Of a stretch of 59,408 nt of DNA, positions 1 through 9,039 are shown in pieces. Within the stretch, counting starts at the first letter, position 1. Each line of letters opens with the position of its first letter. The notes beneath the pieces were generated by a model, which worked only from the letters and a program-made list of their open reading frames with translations, did not search any database and was not told where the DNA came from. The translations under genes were made by a program, and so were the position numbers. The DNA is from Cytophagales bacterium. Lineage in GTDB: Bacteria > Bacteroidota > Bacteroidia > Cytophagales > Cyclobacteriaceae. The stretch is taken from the NCBI GenBank assembly GCA_027317105.1, contig DAHVFH010000006.1, positions 1 to 59,408 on the forward strand. Direction: 5' to 3'.

Positions 1-189
1 GTTACCGACTGATCGCGCACCCAGTTTAACAATGTCACCGGCAATCATTCCCTCATAGCCTTGGGTAATGCCAAAAACTTCCTTCTTATAAAATATTGAA
101 GTTCTTACAACGGCTCGAATAGCCGCATTCATTCCGGGTGAATCTCCGCCAGAGGTGAACACACCTATTTTTGAAATTTCTGTTTTCAT
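1..189 (-). CDS. pfkA: 6-phosphofructokinase, N-terminal part (runs off the window)
   Basis: The frame begins at ATG 189-187 and continues past position 1, giving 63 codons of the N-terminus. It contains SGGDSPGMNAAIRAVVR near residue 14, the ATP-binding glycine motif of ATP-dependent phosphofructokinase, followed by a GYEGMI segment typical of PfkA. The enzyme phosphorylates fructose-6-phosphate to fructose-1,6-bisphosphate in glycolysis. It lies 73 bp downstream of pgi on the same strand, so the two consecutive glycolytic steps are probably co-transcribed. The rest of the protein, including most catalytic residues, lies outside the window. Confidence 0.93.
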   Translation of the reverse strand, partial: MKTEISKIGVFTSGGDSPGMNAAIRAVVRTSIFYKKEVFGITQGYEGMIAGDIVKLGARSVGN

Positions 190-262
190 TAAAGATAAAA
201 GAACGTCAAAAATAGGTGTTCATATTTATAGAACAAGCCCTGATCCCTTTATTCCAAAACGT

Positions 263-1912
263 TTATGATTTCAAACGTTTGAAATAGTTGATGAGCCCAT
301 TGGTCGAGGAGTCATGCGAAGTGGTTTCTGATGACAGTGCCAGTTCTGGAAGGATTTTCTTGGCCAATATCTTTCCAAGTTCCACACCCCATTGGTCGAA
401 ACTGAAGATGTTCCAGATCACACCTTGCACAAAAATTTTATGCTCGTACATCGCAATTAAACTCCCGAGGGTGTGTGGAGTTAGTTTTTTGAAGAGGATT
501 GAGTTAGTCGGTTTATTGCCTGAGAAGACTCTAAATGGCGCCTGGTATTTTATCTCTTCACTAGTCATTCCGCGTGCGCGCAGCTCCTTTTCTACTTCCT
601 CCAAAGTTTTCCCCATCATCAGTGCCTCTGTCTGCGCAAAAAAGTTGGATAACAAGATTTGATGATGATCGCCCATTGGGTTGTGGCTGATGGCGGGAGC
701 CAGAAAATCACAGGGGATAACTTTGGTCCCTTGGTGTATGAGTTGATAAAAGGCATGTTGGCCATTGGTGCCGGGCTCGCCCCATATAACCGGCCCTGTG
801 CTGTAATGCACTGGATTTCCGGATCGGTCAACGGATTTGCCATTGCTCTCCATATTTCCTTGTTGGAAATAGGCTGCAAAACGATGCATGTATTGATCGT
901 AAGGCAAAATAGCTTCCGTTGATGAATCAAAAAAATTGCCGTACCAGATCCCAAGCAAGCCGAGGATCACGGGGATATTCTTTTCAAAAGGCTCATGCTT
1001 AAAATGAATGTCCATGGCATGGGCTCCTTCCAACATTTGCACAAAATCCTCGAAACCAATGGTGCAAATAATAGAAAGACCGATGGAAGACCACAGGGAA
1101 TATCTTCCGCCAACCCAATCCCAAAACACAAACATGTTTTCTGGGGAGATGCCAAATTCTGTCACAGCTTTGGTGTTGGTAGAAACGGCCACGAAGTGCT
1201 TGGCTACCTCGCCTTTACCATTAGATTTTTCATTAAGCCATACCTTAGCCGACTCTGCGTTGGTCATGGTTTCTTGCGTAGTAAACGTTTTGGAGGCGAT
1301 AATGAACAAGGTAGTTTCTGGATCAAGATGCTTTACCGTTTCGGCAAGGTGGGTGCCGTCAACATTGGAAACAAAATGTGGGCGAATATTTTTTTGGTAG
1401 GGTTTTAAGGCTTCTGTCACCATCAACGGCCCCAAGTCGGAGCCACCGATGCCAATGTTCACAATATCGGTAATCGCTTTTCCTGTATATCCCTTCCACT
1501 GGCCACTCAACAGGCGGTCGGAGAATGCTTTCATCTGACTTAAAACCGCATTCACTTCGGGCATCACGTCAACGCCATCCACTAGCACCGGGGTGTTGGA
1601 GCGGTTCCGTAGGGCAGTGTGCAACACGGCACGGTGTTCGGTCTGGTTGATAGGCTCACCCTCAAACATTGCCTTAATTGCCTCTGGCAGTTCTGTCTCC
1701 TGTGCCAGCTCAATCAAAGCCTCGACCACTTCTTTCGTCACAAGGTTTTTTGAATAATCAACCAAAATATCTTCGAATTTCAAATTAAACTTCTGAAATC
1801 GCTCGGGGTCTTCTTCAAACAATTCACGCAGGTGAACAGCTTGAAGGTTCATGAACATAACGGTAAGCTTTTGCCAGGCAGAAGTCTCGCCAGGATTAAT
1901 AGTCGATAGCAT
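263..1912 (-). CDS. pgi: glucose-6-phosphate isomerase
   Basis: This 549-residue cytoplasmic enzyme interconverts glucose-6-phosphate and fructose-6-phosphate. Both family signatures are present: DWVGGRYSLWSSIGLSI around residue 267, and GQHAFYQLIHQG around residue 389. The length matches the long (about 550 aa) Pgi class. It sits between a START-like protein gene (53 bp upstream) and pfkA (73 bp downstream), all on the minus strand, which suggests one operon feeding upper glycolysis. No lesion is seen. Confidence 0.97.
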   Translation of the reverse strand: MLSTINPGETSAWQKLTVMFMNLQAVHLRELFEEDPERFQKFNLKFEDILVDYSKNLVTKEVVEALIELAQETELPEAIKAMFEGEPINQTEHRAVLHTALRNRSNTPVLVDGVDVMPEVNAVLSQMKAFSDRLLSGQWKGYTGKAITDIVNIGIGGSDLGPLMVTEALKPYQKNIRPHFVSNVDGTHLAETVKHLDPETTLFIIASKTFTTQETMTNAESAKVWLNEKSNGKGEVAKHFVAVSTNTKAVTEFGISPENMFVFWDWVGGRYSLWSSIGLSIICTIGFEDFVQMLEGAHAMDIHFKHEPFEKNIPVILGLLGIWYGNFFDSSTEAILPYDQYMHRFAAYFQQGNMESNGKSVDRSGNPVHYSTGPVIWGEPGTNGQHAFYQLIHQGTKVIPCDFLAPAISHNPMGDHHQILLSNFFAQTEALMMGKTLEEVEKELRARGMTSEEIKYQAPFRVFSGNKPTNSILFKKLTPHTLGSLIAMYEHKIFVQGVIWNIFSFDQWGVELGKILAKKILPELALSSETTSHDSSTNGLINYFKRLKS

Positions 1913-1965
1913 TTTTTTTTATTTAGTTGGAAAATTAGGGCAAGAGAATGTTTGCAGCAAATTAA

Positions 1966-2370
1966 TTATCCACCCACGACCTCTTTTAATTTATCCACCA
2001 AACTGTTCCATAAAGCCTGGAGCTCTTCCAGATCATCAAAATCAGAATAGTCGCTTACTTTTAAAAAAGTAGTCTGGGTGAACTCGTTCACTTCAATACG
2101 CAGCTCGAAATACGAGGGGTCTTTTTCATCTTCTTTAGATTCGGGCAAATACTCGAATCGGGCGAAGTGATTGGTGCGATGTGCGGCAAGCACAGCATTG
2201 TGATGTTCATTGTCCCATTCAAAGGTGTAAACCTTTTCAGGACTAATGTTCACATTATCAGCAAACCATTCCGCTAAACCACTAGCCGTTTGAATGTAGG
2301 GATACAGCATTTTAACAGATGCGTGGATCTCAAAATCGGAGGTAAATAAATTCTTTGTCGCGGTAGCCAT
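1966..2370 (-). CDS. START-like/SRPBCC domain protein
   Basis: This 134-residue protein looks like the small SRPBCC (AHSA1/START-like) fold proteins common in Bacteroidota. It starts with a predicted beta strand (FEIHASVKMLYPYI), has the helix SGLAEWFADNV, then a series of beta strands and a long C-terminal helix ending LVDKLKEVVGG. Such proteins have a hydrophobic ligand cavity, but the ligand here is unknown. It is the first gene of the minus-strand run leading into pgi and pfkA; a role in glycolysis is not implied by anything but position. Confidence 0.75.
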   Translation of the reverse strand: MATATKNLFTSDFEIHASVKMLYPYIQTASGLAEWFADNVNISPEKVYTFEWDNEHHNAVLAAHRTNHFARFEYLPESKEDEKDPSYFELRIEVNEFTQTTFLKVSDYSDFDDLEELQALWNSLVDKLKEVVGG

Positions 2371-2453
2371 ACAACTCTCTTGCGTTTGGTTTATAATTTA
2401 TAACGATTTTTTGTCAACGACAAATAATATTTTTAATCATAATTTTATGGTAG

Positions 2454-2481
2454 TTGAATCCACCAAAAGTTTGTATGTTTG
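2454..2481 (+). promoter_or_regulatory. Bacteroidota-type promoter for tRNA-Met
   Basis: TTG at 2454-2456 and TATGTTTG at 2474-2481 match the Bacteroidota sigma consensus TTG ... TAnnTTTG with a 17-base gap. The predicted start of transcription is near 2488, about 80 bases before the tRNA gene. Confidence 0.7.
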
Positions 2482-2568
2482 CGCCTCATTTTTCAGTGAT
2501 ACCTTCCCCGGAAAGATCAAAGATTGGTGATAGGCATTGAATTAATGGTTCAATGACCAATTATTTAT

Positions 2569-2642
2569 GGCGAGGTAGCTCAGCTGGTTAGAGCATCGGA
2601 TTCATAACCCGAAGGTCGGCAGTTCAACTCTGCTCCTCGCTA
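2569..2642 (+). tRNA. tRNA-Met (anticodon CAT)
   Basis: A 74-base cloverleaf can be drawn by hand. The acceptor stem pairs GGCGAGG (2569-2575) with CCTCGCT before discriminator A2642. The D arm is GCTC/GAGC, the anticodon CAT lies at 2603-2605 in the loop TTCATAA, and the T arm is GGCAG-TTCAACT-CTGCT. The 3' CCA is not encoded. The first acceptor pair is G-T, and the innermost anticodon-stem pair (A-C) is mismatched. It lacks the three G-C pairs of initiator tRNA, so it is probably elongator tRNA-Met, though a lysidine-modified tRNA-Ile2 cannot be fully excluded. Confidence 0.93.
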
Positions 2643-2902
2643 CTTTTTTCAATTTCCTTTTTCAAAGAGGATTCGTTAACCTTTCCATTTCGGATTTATA
2701 CGGTAAAATCAGTATTACTGCTGATAAGAATTCTTTGATTTTTTTTCAAAATCTTACAAGAAAATTGGTCAGTCACTGCTATTTTCTCAGTTTTTTCTAC
2801 ACGCTTTGCTAACCCCATTTTCCAGTAAAAAAATAAGAAAAATATTTTTGAATTTTATTTCAGTTTTTAATTTTGCGCACGGACAAAAAACGCTAATAAG
2901 TT
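2643..2902. other. AT-rich intergenic stretch with a promoter at its right end
   Basis: No coding frame or RNA is apparent in these 260 bases. The only recognisable element is the promoter listed separately at 2848-2875. Confidence 0.5.
2848..2875 (+). promoter_or_regulatory. Bacteroidota-type promoter for the NEW3/ABC operon
   Basis: TTG at 2848-2850 and TAATTTTG at 2868-2875 match TTG-N17-TAnnTTTG. The element ends 27 bases before the ATG at 2903, so the leader is very short. Confidence 0.65.
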
Positions 2903-4063
2903 ATGAGATTATTTTTTTTGCGATGCCGTAAAATACCGCGCGTTTTACCTACGTTGATCGTAGCCATGTTATTTATTAGGTCGGCTTCGGGTACCGATCA
3001 GGGGGTTATTTTATACACTCCCTTTACTAGGATTTCCATTCCACCAGGTCAGTCTATTGATTATGCCATTGATGTGATAAACAATGGAAGCACACTGGCG
3101 AACGTGGGTATATCCATTGGCGGTATCCCTAAAGGATGGAATTACGATTTGAAGTCCAACGGATGGACGATTGGAGAGGTTTCCGTTCTTTCTGGAGACA
3201 AGAAGAGTCTGGTGCTTCATGTAGATGTACCGCTAAAAGTTAATAAGGGCATCTATCATTTTAGTGTTGTTGCGAAAGGCTTTGGTGCTTTGCCCTTGAC
3301 TGTTGTGGTATCAGAGCAAGGTACATTCAAAACTGAATTAACAACCAAGCAACCCAACATGGAAGGTAATTCCAATGCCAATTTTACTTTCAATGTTGAA
3401 TTAAAAAATAGCACGGGTGACCAGCAATTGTATTCTTTACGCGCGGGTGTGTTGCGGGGCTGGAATGTGGCGTTCAAAGCGATGGGTCGACAGGTCACTT
3501 CGGTGCAGCTGGAGCCAAATCGCACAGAGAATATTACCGTGGAACTTGATCCACCTGACGTCATTAGAGCTGGATCGTATCGAATTCTTATTCTGGCTGA
3601 GACAACCGGCACTTCGGCTAGTCTTGAACTTGAGGTGGTTATTAAAGGGTCTTATGCTGTTGAATTGACAACACCTACCGGTTTGTTGAGCACATCAATA
3701 ACTGCAGGAGATGAAAAGCGATTTGAATTCGTGCTAAAGAATGGAGGGTCAGCCACCCTTAAAAAGGTTACGATGGGATTTAATGGTCCCATTAATTGGG
3801 ACGTGATTTTTGATCCCAAGACTGTTGATAATTTGGAGCCTGGAAAAACTGCTCAAGTTTTTGGGACGATTAAGGCCGACAAAAAAGCGATTGCTGGTGA
3901 CTATGCAGTGAATATGGAAGCAAGGACTCCTGAAGTAACTTCAAAAGCATCCATCAGAGTTTCCGTAGAAACATCGATGTTGTATGGATGGATTGGGGTG
4001 CTTATTATCGGAGCCGCTATTGGAAGTGTTTACTATCTGTTCGTTAAATTTGGGAGGAGGTGA
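2903..4063 (+). CDS. NEW3-domain membrane-anchored protein of an ABC exporter
   Basis: This 386-residue protein has an N-terminal signal segment (VLPTLIVAMLFIRSASG). It then shows repeated immunoglobulin-like beta domains of the NEW3 type (SIDYAIDVINNGS, NFTFNVELKNS, KRFEFVLKNGGSATL) and one C-terminal membrane helix (WIGVLIIGAAIGSVYYLF) before FGRR. The bulk should face the periplasm. NEW3 proteins are often encoded with ABC-2 exporters in Bacteroidota; their substrate is not established. Its TGA is followed directly by the start of the ATPase gene, and the last codons contain the GGAGGAGG that serves as that gene's ribosome site, so translation is probably coupled. Confidence 0.82.
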   Translation: MRLFFLRCRKIPRVLPTLIVAMLFIRSASGTDQGVILYTPFTRISIPPGQSIDYAIDVINNGSTLANVGISIGGIPKGWNYDLKSNGWTIGEVSVLSGDKKSLVLHVDVPLKVNKGIYHFSVVAKGFGALPLTVVVSEQGTFKTELTTKQPNMEGNSNANFTFNVELKNSTGDQQLYSLRAGVLRGWNVAFKAMGRQVTSVQLEPNRTENITVELDPPDVIRAGSYRILILAETTGTSASLELEVVIKGSYAVELTTPTGLLSTSITAGDEKRFEFVLKNGGSATLKKVTMGFNGPINWDVIFDPKTVDNLEPGKTAQVFGTIKADKKAIAGDYAVNMEARTPEVTSKASIRVSVETSMLYGWIGVLIIGAAIGSVYYLFVKFGRR

Positions 4064-5029
4064 GTGGTGGATACAGACATTATTCAACTCAAAGGACTTA
4101 CCAAAAAGTATGGGGACTTCACAGCCGTTGATCACCTTAACTTAACAATTCAGAAAAGTGAAGTGTTTGGCCTGCTGGGTCCCAATGGTGCAGGAAAGTC
4201 AACGACCATATTGATGATGCTAGGGCTTACCGATCCAACATCAGGTGAAGTCAGCGTTTGCGGGATTAACTCGACCAGAAATCCAATTGAGGTTAAAAGA
4301 AAGGTGGGATATTTGCCCGAAGATGTTGGGTTTTATGAAGACTATACGGGTTTAGAAAATCTTTTATATACGGCTCGGCTTAATGGGGTTTCGGGCAAAG
4401 AGGCCAAGCAAAGAGCAGTGGATCTGTTGGTCCGTGTTGGGCTCATGGATGCGATGAACAAAAAAGCAGGAAAATATTCGCGCGGTATGCGCCAGCGGCT
4501 TGGGCTTGCTGATGTTTTAATTAAAAATCCGGAAGTGATCATTCTCGATGAACCTACCTTAGGGATTGACCCAAATGGGGTGCAACAATTCTTGGAACTG
4601 ATTGTTCAACTCAGCAAAGAGGAGGGTTTAACAGTGTTGCTGTCTTCGCATCATCTTCACCAAGTACAAGAAGTGTGTGACAGGGTTGGCCTGTTTGTGT
4701 CAGGAAAACTGCTGGCTGAAGGCGACATTGGTTCGCTCTCGAAGAATCTTTTTTCTAATGAACCTTATCTCGTTGAAGCAGGGATTCAAAATGGAATTCA
4801 AGCCATATCGATTGACCAATTGGAAAAGGAATTGCTAAGCATGGAAGGTGTTCTAAGTATGAATAATGACGCTGGAACATTGTTGATTGGATGTTCACGT
4901 GACATGGCGGCAGACCTGGCCAGAACCATTGTAACATCCGGCATTGGATTGAACAGTTTGCATCGAAAAGAGTTTGGACTTGATGATATTTACCGTCACT
5001 ATTTTCAAGAAGATGGCACCAAGAAATGA
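4064..5029 (+). CDS. ABC transporter ATP-binding protein (ABC-2 type)
   Basis: This 321-residue ATPase energises the exporter formed with the following permease. All motifs are intact: Walker A GPNGAGKST (about residue 39), signature YSRGMRQRLGLA, Walker B VIILDEPTLGIDP and switch histidine SSHH. The C-terminal 100 residues are the usual CcmA/NatA-like extension. The start is GTG at 4064 (a second in-frame GTG follows at once) behind a strong GGAGGAGG site lying inside the upstream gene. The exported substrate cannot be read from the sequence. Confidence 0.93.
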   Translation: MVDTDIIQLKGLTKKYGDFTAVDHLNLTIQKSEVFGLLGPNGAGKSTTILMMLGLTDPTSGEVSVCGINSTRNPIEVKRKVGYLPEDVGFYEDYTGLENLLYTARLNGVSGKEAKQRAVDLLVRVGLMDAMNKKAGKYSRGMRQRLGLADVLIKNPEVIILDEPTLGIDPNGVQQFLELIVQLSKEEGLTVLLSSHHLHQVQEVCDRVGLFVSGKLLAEGDIGSLSKNLFSNEPYLVEAGIQNGIQAISIDQLEKELLSMEGVLSMNNDAGTLLIGCSRDMAADLARTIVTSGIGLNSLHRKEFGLDDIYRHYFQEDGTKK

Positions 5030-5105
5030 TGGATGGGTTTCTGAAAATAGATTGCCGATTGATAATTGTCTTGCATTTAAAGGCAACCAAAAAAAACAGT
5101 AACGC

Positions 5106-6080
5106 ATGAAACTGTCTTTTCCAATGGAGCGAACTCCGCACCCGTTTTGGATAATTGTTCAAAAAGAAGTTGGTGACCATGTGCGAAGCTGGCGCTTTAT
5201 TATTATGGTAGTACTGATAGCCATGACTTGCCTGGGTTCACTTTATACGGCCTTGACAAATTTCAACAAGGGCTTGAAAACGGAAGACCTTAAGGGTGCA
5301 TTTTTCTTTCTTAAGCTTTTTACGCTTAGTGATGGCACCCTGCCTTCTTTTGTTGTGTTTATTAATTTCCTTGGTCCTTTGCTAGGAATTAGCCTCGGTT
5401 TTGATGCCATCAACTCAGAGCATAACAGAGGTACGCTCAGTCGGTTGTTGGCACAGCCCCTCCATCGCGATTACCTATTGAACGGGAAGTTCGTGGCGGC
5501 TCTGACCGTGATCAGTGTACTTATGTTTTCACTGGGCTTTCTTGTAATGGGTATCGGCCTATTGCGCATAGGCATTCCGCCTACGGCAGAAGAATTTTGG
5601 CGACTCATTTTTTTTATTTTGGTCAGTATCTGCTATGTGGCCTTCTGGCTAAATCTTGGTATATTTTTTTCTGTACAGTTTCGTCAGCCGGCAACCGCTG
5701 CTTTGTCATGTATTGCGGTCTGGCTTTTCTTCACCATATTTTATCAGTTGATTGTGGATATGATTGCAAAAGCCTCAGCGCCAGCGATAACGGCTACACC
5801 TCAACAAATTATCAATTACAAAGAATTTATTGGCAATCTAATGCGTGTAATACCCAGCCAACTTTATAGTGAAGCCACCACCACTTTGCTTCTACCTTCC
5901 GTGCGCAGTCTTGGCCCGCTTTCAATGGAGCAGGTTTATGGAACTATTCCAAGTCCGTTGCCACTTAGCCAAAGCCTTTTGCTGGTTTGGCCACAGCTTA
6001 CCGGACTGATTGCGGCCACAGTTACCTGTTTCGCATTGTCCTATTCTATTTTCATACGAAGGGAAATCCGGACACGCTAG
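5106..6080 (+). CDS. ABC-2 type transporter permease
   Basis: This 324-residue membrane protein shows about six hydrophobic helices, among them FIIMVVLIAMTCLGSLYTAL, VISVLMFSLGFLVMGIGLL and the C-terminal LTGLIAATVTCFALSYSIF. The loop INSEHNRGTLSRLLAQPLHRDYLLNGKF is the characteristic ABC-2 motif after helix 2 that contacts the ATPase. It is the third gene of the NEW3-ATPase-permease unit. About 60 residues between helices 5 and 6 are probably periplasmic and could meet the NEW3 protein. Confidence 0.9.
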   Translation: MKLSFPMERTPHPFWIIVQKEVGDHVRSWRFIIMVVLIAMTCLGSLYTALTNFNKGLKTEDLKGAFFFLKLFTLSDGTLPSFVVFINFLGPLLGISLGFDAINSEHNRGTLSRLLAQPLHRDYLLNGKFVAALTVISVLMFSLGFLVMGIGLLRIGIPPTAEEFWRLIFFILVSICYVAFWLNLGIFFSVQFRQPATAALSCIAVWLFFTIFYQLIVDMIAKASAPAITATPQQIINYKEFIGNLMRVIPSQLYSEATTTLLLPSVRSLGPLSMEQVYGTIPSPLPLSQSLLLVWPQLTGLIAATVTCFALSYSIFIRREIRTR

Positions 6081-6252
6081 CCGACATCATCAAGAATTTA
6101 TTGATTTCGCGAACCCAGGTCTTTGTGGGTCGGGCTATTGTGGGCAAGAATAAACTTTTAAATACACTATCGATCTTTGTAAAATTCTTTCATTATCAAT
6201 ACTTTAGCACTTTCTACTTCATTTTTTAGACTAACCATTAAATCTTGTAATC

Positions 6253-7092
6253 ATGAGAGCGATTTGGAAGGGCCACATCCAGTTTTCACTAGTTACAATT
6301 CCTGTCCGCATCTATAATGCCATAGACACAGGCCAAACGATTAGCTTTAACCTGCTCACACGTGAGGGGCATAATCCAGTTAGCTATGAGAAGAAAGACA
6401 AAGTGACCGGCAAACCTCTGAAAGCGGAGGATATAGTGAAAGGCTATCAATACGAACCGGGGCAATATGTAATTATCGAGCAAGAGGACTTAGAGAAGGT
6501 AAAACTTAAAAGCGAGAAAGTCATTGAAATCGAGGGCTTTGTGAAAAGTGAGGAGGTACATCACACACTTTTCGAGACACCCTATTTCATCGGCCCAGAC
6601 GGAGACATTGCAGCCAAAACTTATGGCCTATTGTGCAATGTATTAAAAGAAAGTGGCAAAGTAGGTGTTGGTAAGGTGGTGCTTCGCGATCGGGAAACTC
6701 CCGTACTTCTTTCACCACACGAAGGCGGTGTTCTGATGTATCGGCTTCGGTATCCCAATGAAGTACGAAATATGCGCGAAGTTCCACAATTGTTGGAAGT
6801 TAAGGCTGAAAAGGAGCAAATGAAACTGGCCAAGACGTTGGTTGACTCGATGACCACTAAGTTCAGCAAGATCGAAATGAAAGATCATTATTTCGATGCA
6901 CTCAAAACAATTATTGATGCCAAGATCGTGGGTAAAGAGATCGTGACCATGGTGCAAGAAGAGCCTAAAGTGGTAGACATCATGACGGCACTGAAAGCAA
7001 GTATAGACGCAGCCAAGAAAAAACCCATGGAGAAGGCAAAGGGTTCTTCCTCAAAAGAGGAGAAAAAATCGTCCAGGCGAAAAGCCGGTTGA
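6253..7092 (+). CDS. ku: Ku protein (bacterial non-homologous end joining)
   Basis: This 279-residue protein begins MRAIWKGHIQFSLVTIPVRIY, the hallmark N-terminus of bacterial Ku. It is a homodimeric ring that binds DNA double-strand ends and recruits the ligase LigD. The core beta-barrel and bridge region runs to about residue 245. The last 35 residues are a lysine-rich tail (KKKPMEKAKGSSSKEEKKSSRRKAG), as in other bacterial Ku, which helps DNA binding and threading. No ligD is in the window, so its partner must be elsewhere. The gene appears to be monocistronic, with 172 bp of non-coding DNA upstream. Confidence 0.96.
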   Translation: MRAIWKGHIQFSLVTIPVRIYNAIDTGQTISFNLLTREGHNPVSYEKKDKVTGKPLKAEDIVKGYQYEPGQYVIIEQEDLEKVKLKSEKVIEIEGFVKSEEVHHTLFETPYFIGPDGDIAAKTYGLLCNVLKESGKVGVGKVVLRDRETPVLLSPHEGGVLMYRLRYPNEVRNMREVPQLLEVKAEKEQMKLAKTLVDSMTTKFSKIEMKDHYFDALKTIIDAKIVGKEIVTMVQEEPKVVDIMTALKASIDAAKKKPMEKAKGSSSKEEKKSSRRKAG

Positions 7093-7169
7093 TTAAAAAT
7101 ATCCTATTTTTTATTTTCAAATAATTGTGTACAATACACATGAATCTTTATCTTGGCAACAATACATTT

Positions 7170-8966
7170 ATGCGCTTATTTATTTTACTTTCTCTGCTTC
7201 TAGTTTTGAGTTGTTCTTCCCCCAAAGAAAAAATACCTGATATACCTGTTATGCAATACAAAGCAAAAAAGATGGTAATCTATCAAATGATTACCCGCTT
7301 GTTTGGAAATCAAAAAAGCATCAATAAACCATACGGCACATTAGAAGAAAATGGAGTGGGTAAATTTAATGATGTAAATGTGGCCGCTCTAAATGGCATC
7401 AAAGAATTGGGTGTGTCTCATGTTTGGTATACGGGTGTCATCGAACACGCACAGTTAACAGACTACACCCAATTTGGAATTCCATTGGATGATGCAGACG
7501 TGGTGAAAGGCCGTGCTGGATCACCCTATGCCATTAAAGACTATTATGATGTGGATCCTGACCTTGCAGTGGATGTAAAAAATAGGATACAAGAGTTTGA
7601 ACAACTAATTGATCGTACGCACAAAAACGATCTTAAGGTTATTATCGATTTTGTGCCAAACCATGTGGCTCGAGCCTATCATAGTGATGTGAAGCCCGAA
7701 GGAGTAAAAGACCTGGGCGAGGAAGATGACAAGTCGGTTGGTTTTAAGGCCTCCAATAATTTCTACTATCTGCCAGGGCAGTCCTTCCAACCTCCTAAAG
7801 ATTATGTTTCTTTAGGTGTGCAAAATTCATTTCCAACGAAAGACGGAAAATTTACTGAAATGCCGGCCAAAGCATCAGGTAATGATCAGTTCACCACAAC
7901 GCCATCTATAAATGATTGGTTTGAAACGGTGAAACTAAACTATGGTGTGGACATTCTGCATGAGCGCAAAACTTACTTTGATCCCGTGCCAAATACATGG
8001 ATCAAAATGAGAGATATTCTTCTCTATTGGGCAGGTAAAAAGGTGGATGGCTTTCGCTGCGATATGGCTGAGATGGTTCCGGTGGAGTTTTGGGGCTGGG
8101 TCATCCCCGAAATAAAAAAAGTAAATCCTGAAATTATTTTCATAGCTGAGATTTACAATCCCGCCATGTACCGGAACTACATTGAGAAAGGAAAATTTGA
8201 TTATTTGTATGATAAGGTTCAACTTTATGATGTGCTTCGATTGTTGACCAATCAAAAGAACCTAACCACAGAGATTTCTAAAATTCAGGAAGACTTAAAA
8301 GGCATAAATTCAAACCTTGTTCATTTTTTAGAAAACCATGATGAGCAACGAATTGCATCGCCCTACTTTGCCGGTGATTATTGGAAGGCCGTACCTGCTA
8401 TGGTGATCAGTGCGACCATCGACCAAAGTCCCGTGATGATTTATTTTGGCCAGGAAGTGGGAGAGTCAGGAGCAGGTGCAGAAGGCTTTTCCATGGAGGA
8501 CGGTCGCACTACCATTTTTGACTACTGGGGTGTTGGGGCCCACCAGAAGTGGATGAATCGGGGAAAATTTGATGGCGGATCGCTAAGCTTTGAACAAAAA
8601 CAGTTGAGGCAATTTTATGCAGATCTTTTGACGTTTTCAGCCAACAATCCTGCTATTGCATCTGGAGATTATTTTGATGCCACAAAACTCAATGTTGAAA
8701 AAGGAAATTGCTCACCGTTGGTTCACGCCTTTGCGCGTGTGAACGGTGAGGAGAAACTGCTTATCGTTAGTAATTTCAATTCAAACACGACAAAAGCGAA
8801 ACTACAATTGACTGAAGAAATTATTAAAGCAATGAGTTTGGAGACCGGAACGAAATACATCGGTCGTGATTTGCTGAGGAGTGGAATGGACATCGGTTTT
8901 GAAAATTTTACTACCGAAATCGAATTACCAGCTCATAGTGCATTTATATTTAAGGTTAAATCGTAG
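7170..8966 (+). CDS. alpha-amylase family (GH13) lipoprotein
   Basis: Started at ATG 7170, the product is 598 aa with a lipoprotein signal (FILLSLLLVLSCSS, acylated Cys in LSC). A start at 7125 would add 15 residues ahead of the signal and is less likely. The GH13 barrel is intact: VIDFVPNH (region I), GFRCDMAEM with nucleophile D298, FIAEIYNP with acid/base E327, and ENHDEQ with D391. It should hydrolyse or rearrange alpha-1,4-glucans in the periplasm or at the outer membrane. It leads the same strand as the maltose-1-phosphate genes but is separated from them by a toxin-antitoxin remnant. It could supply maltose to the maltokinase; that is inference. Confidence 0.88.
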   Translation: MRLFILLSLLLVLSCSSPKEKIPDIPVMQYKAKKMVIYQMITRLFGNQKSINKPYGTLEENGVGKFNDVNVAALNGIKELGVSHVWYTGVIEHAQLTDYTQFGIPLDDADVVKGRAGSPYAIKDYYDVDPDLAVDVKNRIQEFEQLIDRTHKNDLKVIIDFVPNHVARAYHSDVKPEGVKDLGEEDDKSVGFKASNNFYYLPGQSFQPPKDYVSLGVQNSFPTKDGKFTEMPAKASGNDQFTTTPSINDWFETVKLNYGVDILHERKTYFDPVPNTWIKMRDILLYWAGKKVDGFRCDMAEMVPVEFWGWVIPEIKKVNPEIIFIAEIYNPAMYRNYIEKGKFDYLYDKVQLYDVLRLLTNQKNLTTEISKIQEDLKGINSNLVHFLENHDEQRIASPYFAGDYWKAVPAMVISATIDQSPVMIYFGQEVGESGAGAEGFSMEDGRTTIFDYWGVGAHQKWMNRGKFDGGSLSFEQKQLRQFYADLLTFSANNPAIASGDYFDATKLNVEKGNCSPLVHAFARVNGEEKLLIVSNFNSNTTKAKLQLTEEIIKAMSLETGTKYIGRDLLRSGMDIGFENFTTEIELPAHSAFIFKVKS

Positions 8967-8968
8967 AA

Positions 8969-8988
8969 CAAAAAGTATTGACTTTTTG
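8969..8988 (+). terminator. possible terminator after the amylase gene
   Basis: CAAAAAGT (8969-8976) and ACTTTTTG (8981-8988) form a perfect 8-bp stem with a 4-base loop just after the stop codon. The T-run lies within the right arm rather than after it, so termination efficiency is uncertain. Confidence 0.4.
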
Positions 8989-9039
8989 AAGGTATTGAAT
9001 ATTAATAGTATTTTTAACTGATTGAGTTAATTAAGTATC

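Noticed and set aside
7125..7169. Upstream ATG for the amylase lipoprotein
   Set aside because: It would place 15 polar residues before the lipoprotein signal; ATG 7170 gives a normal signal and lipobox.
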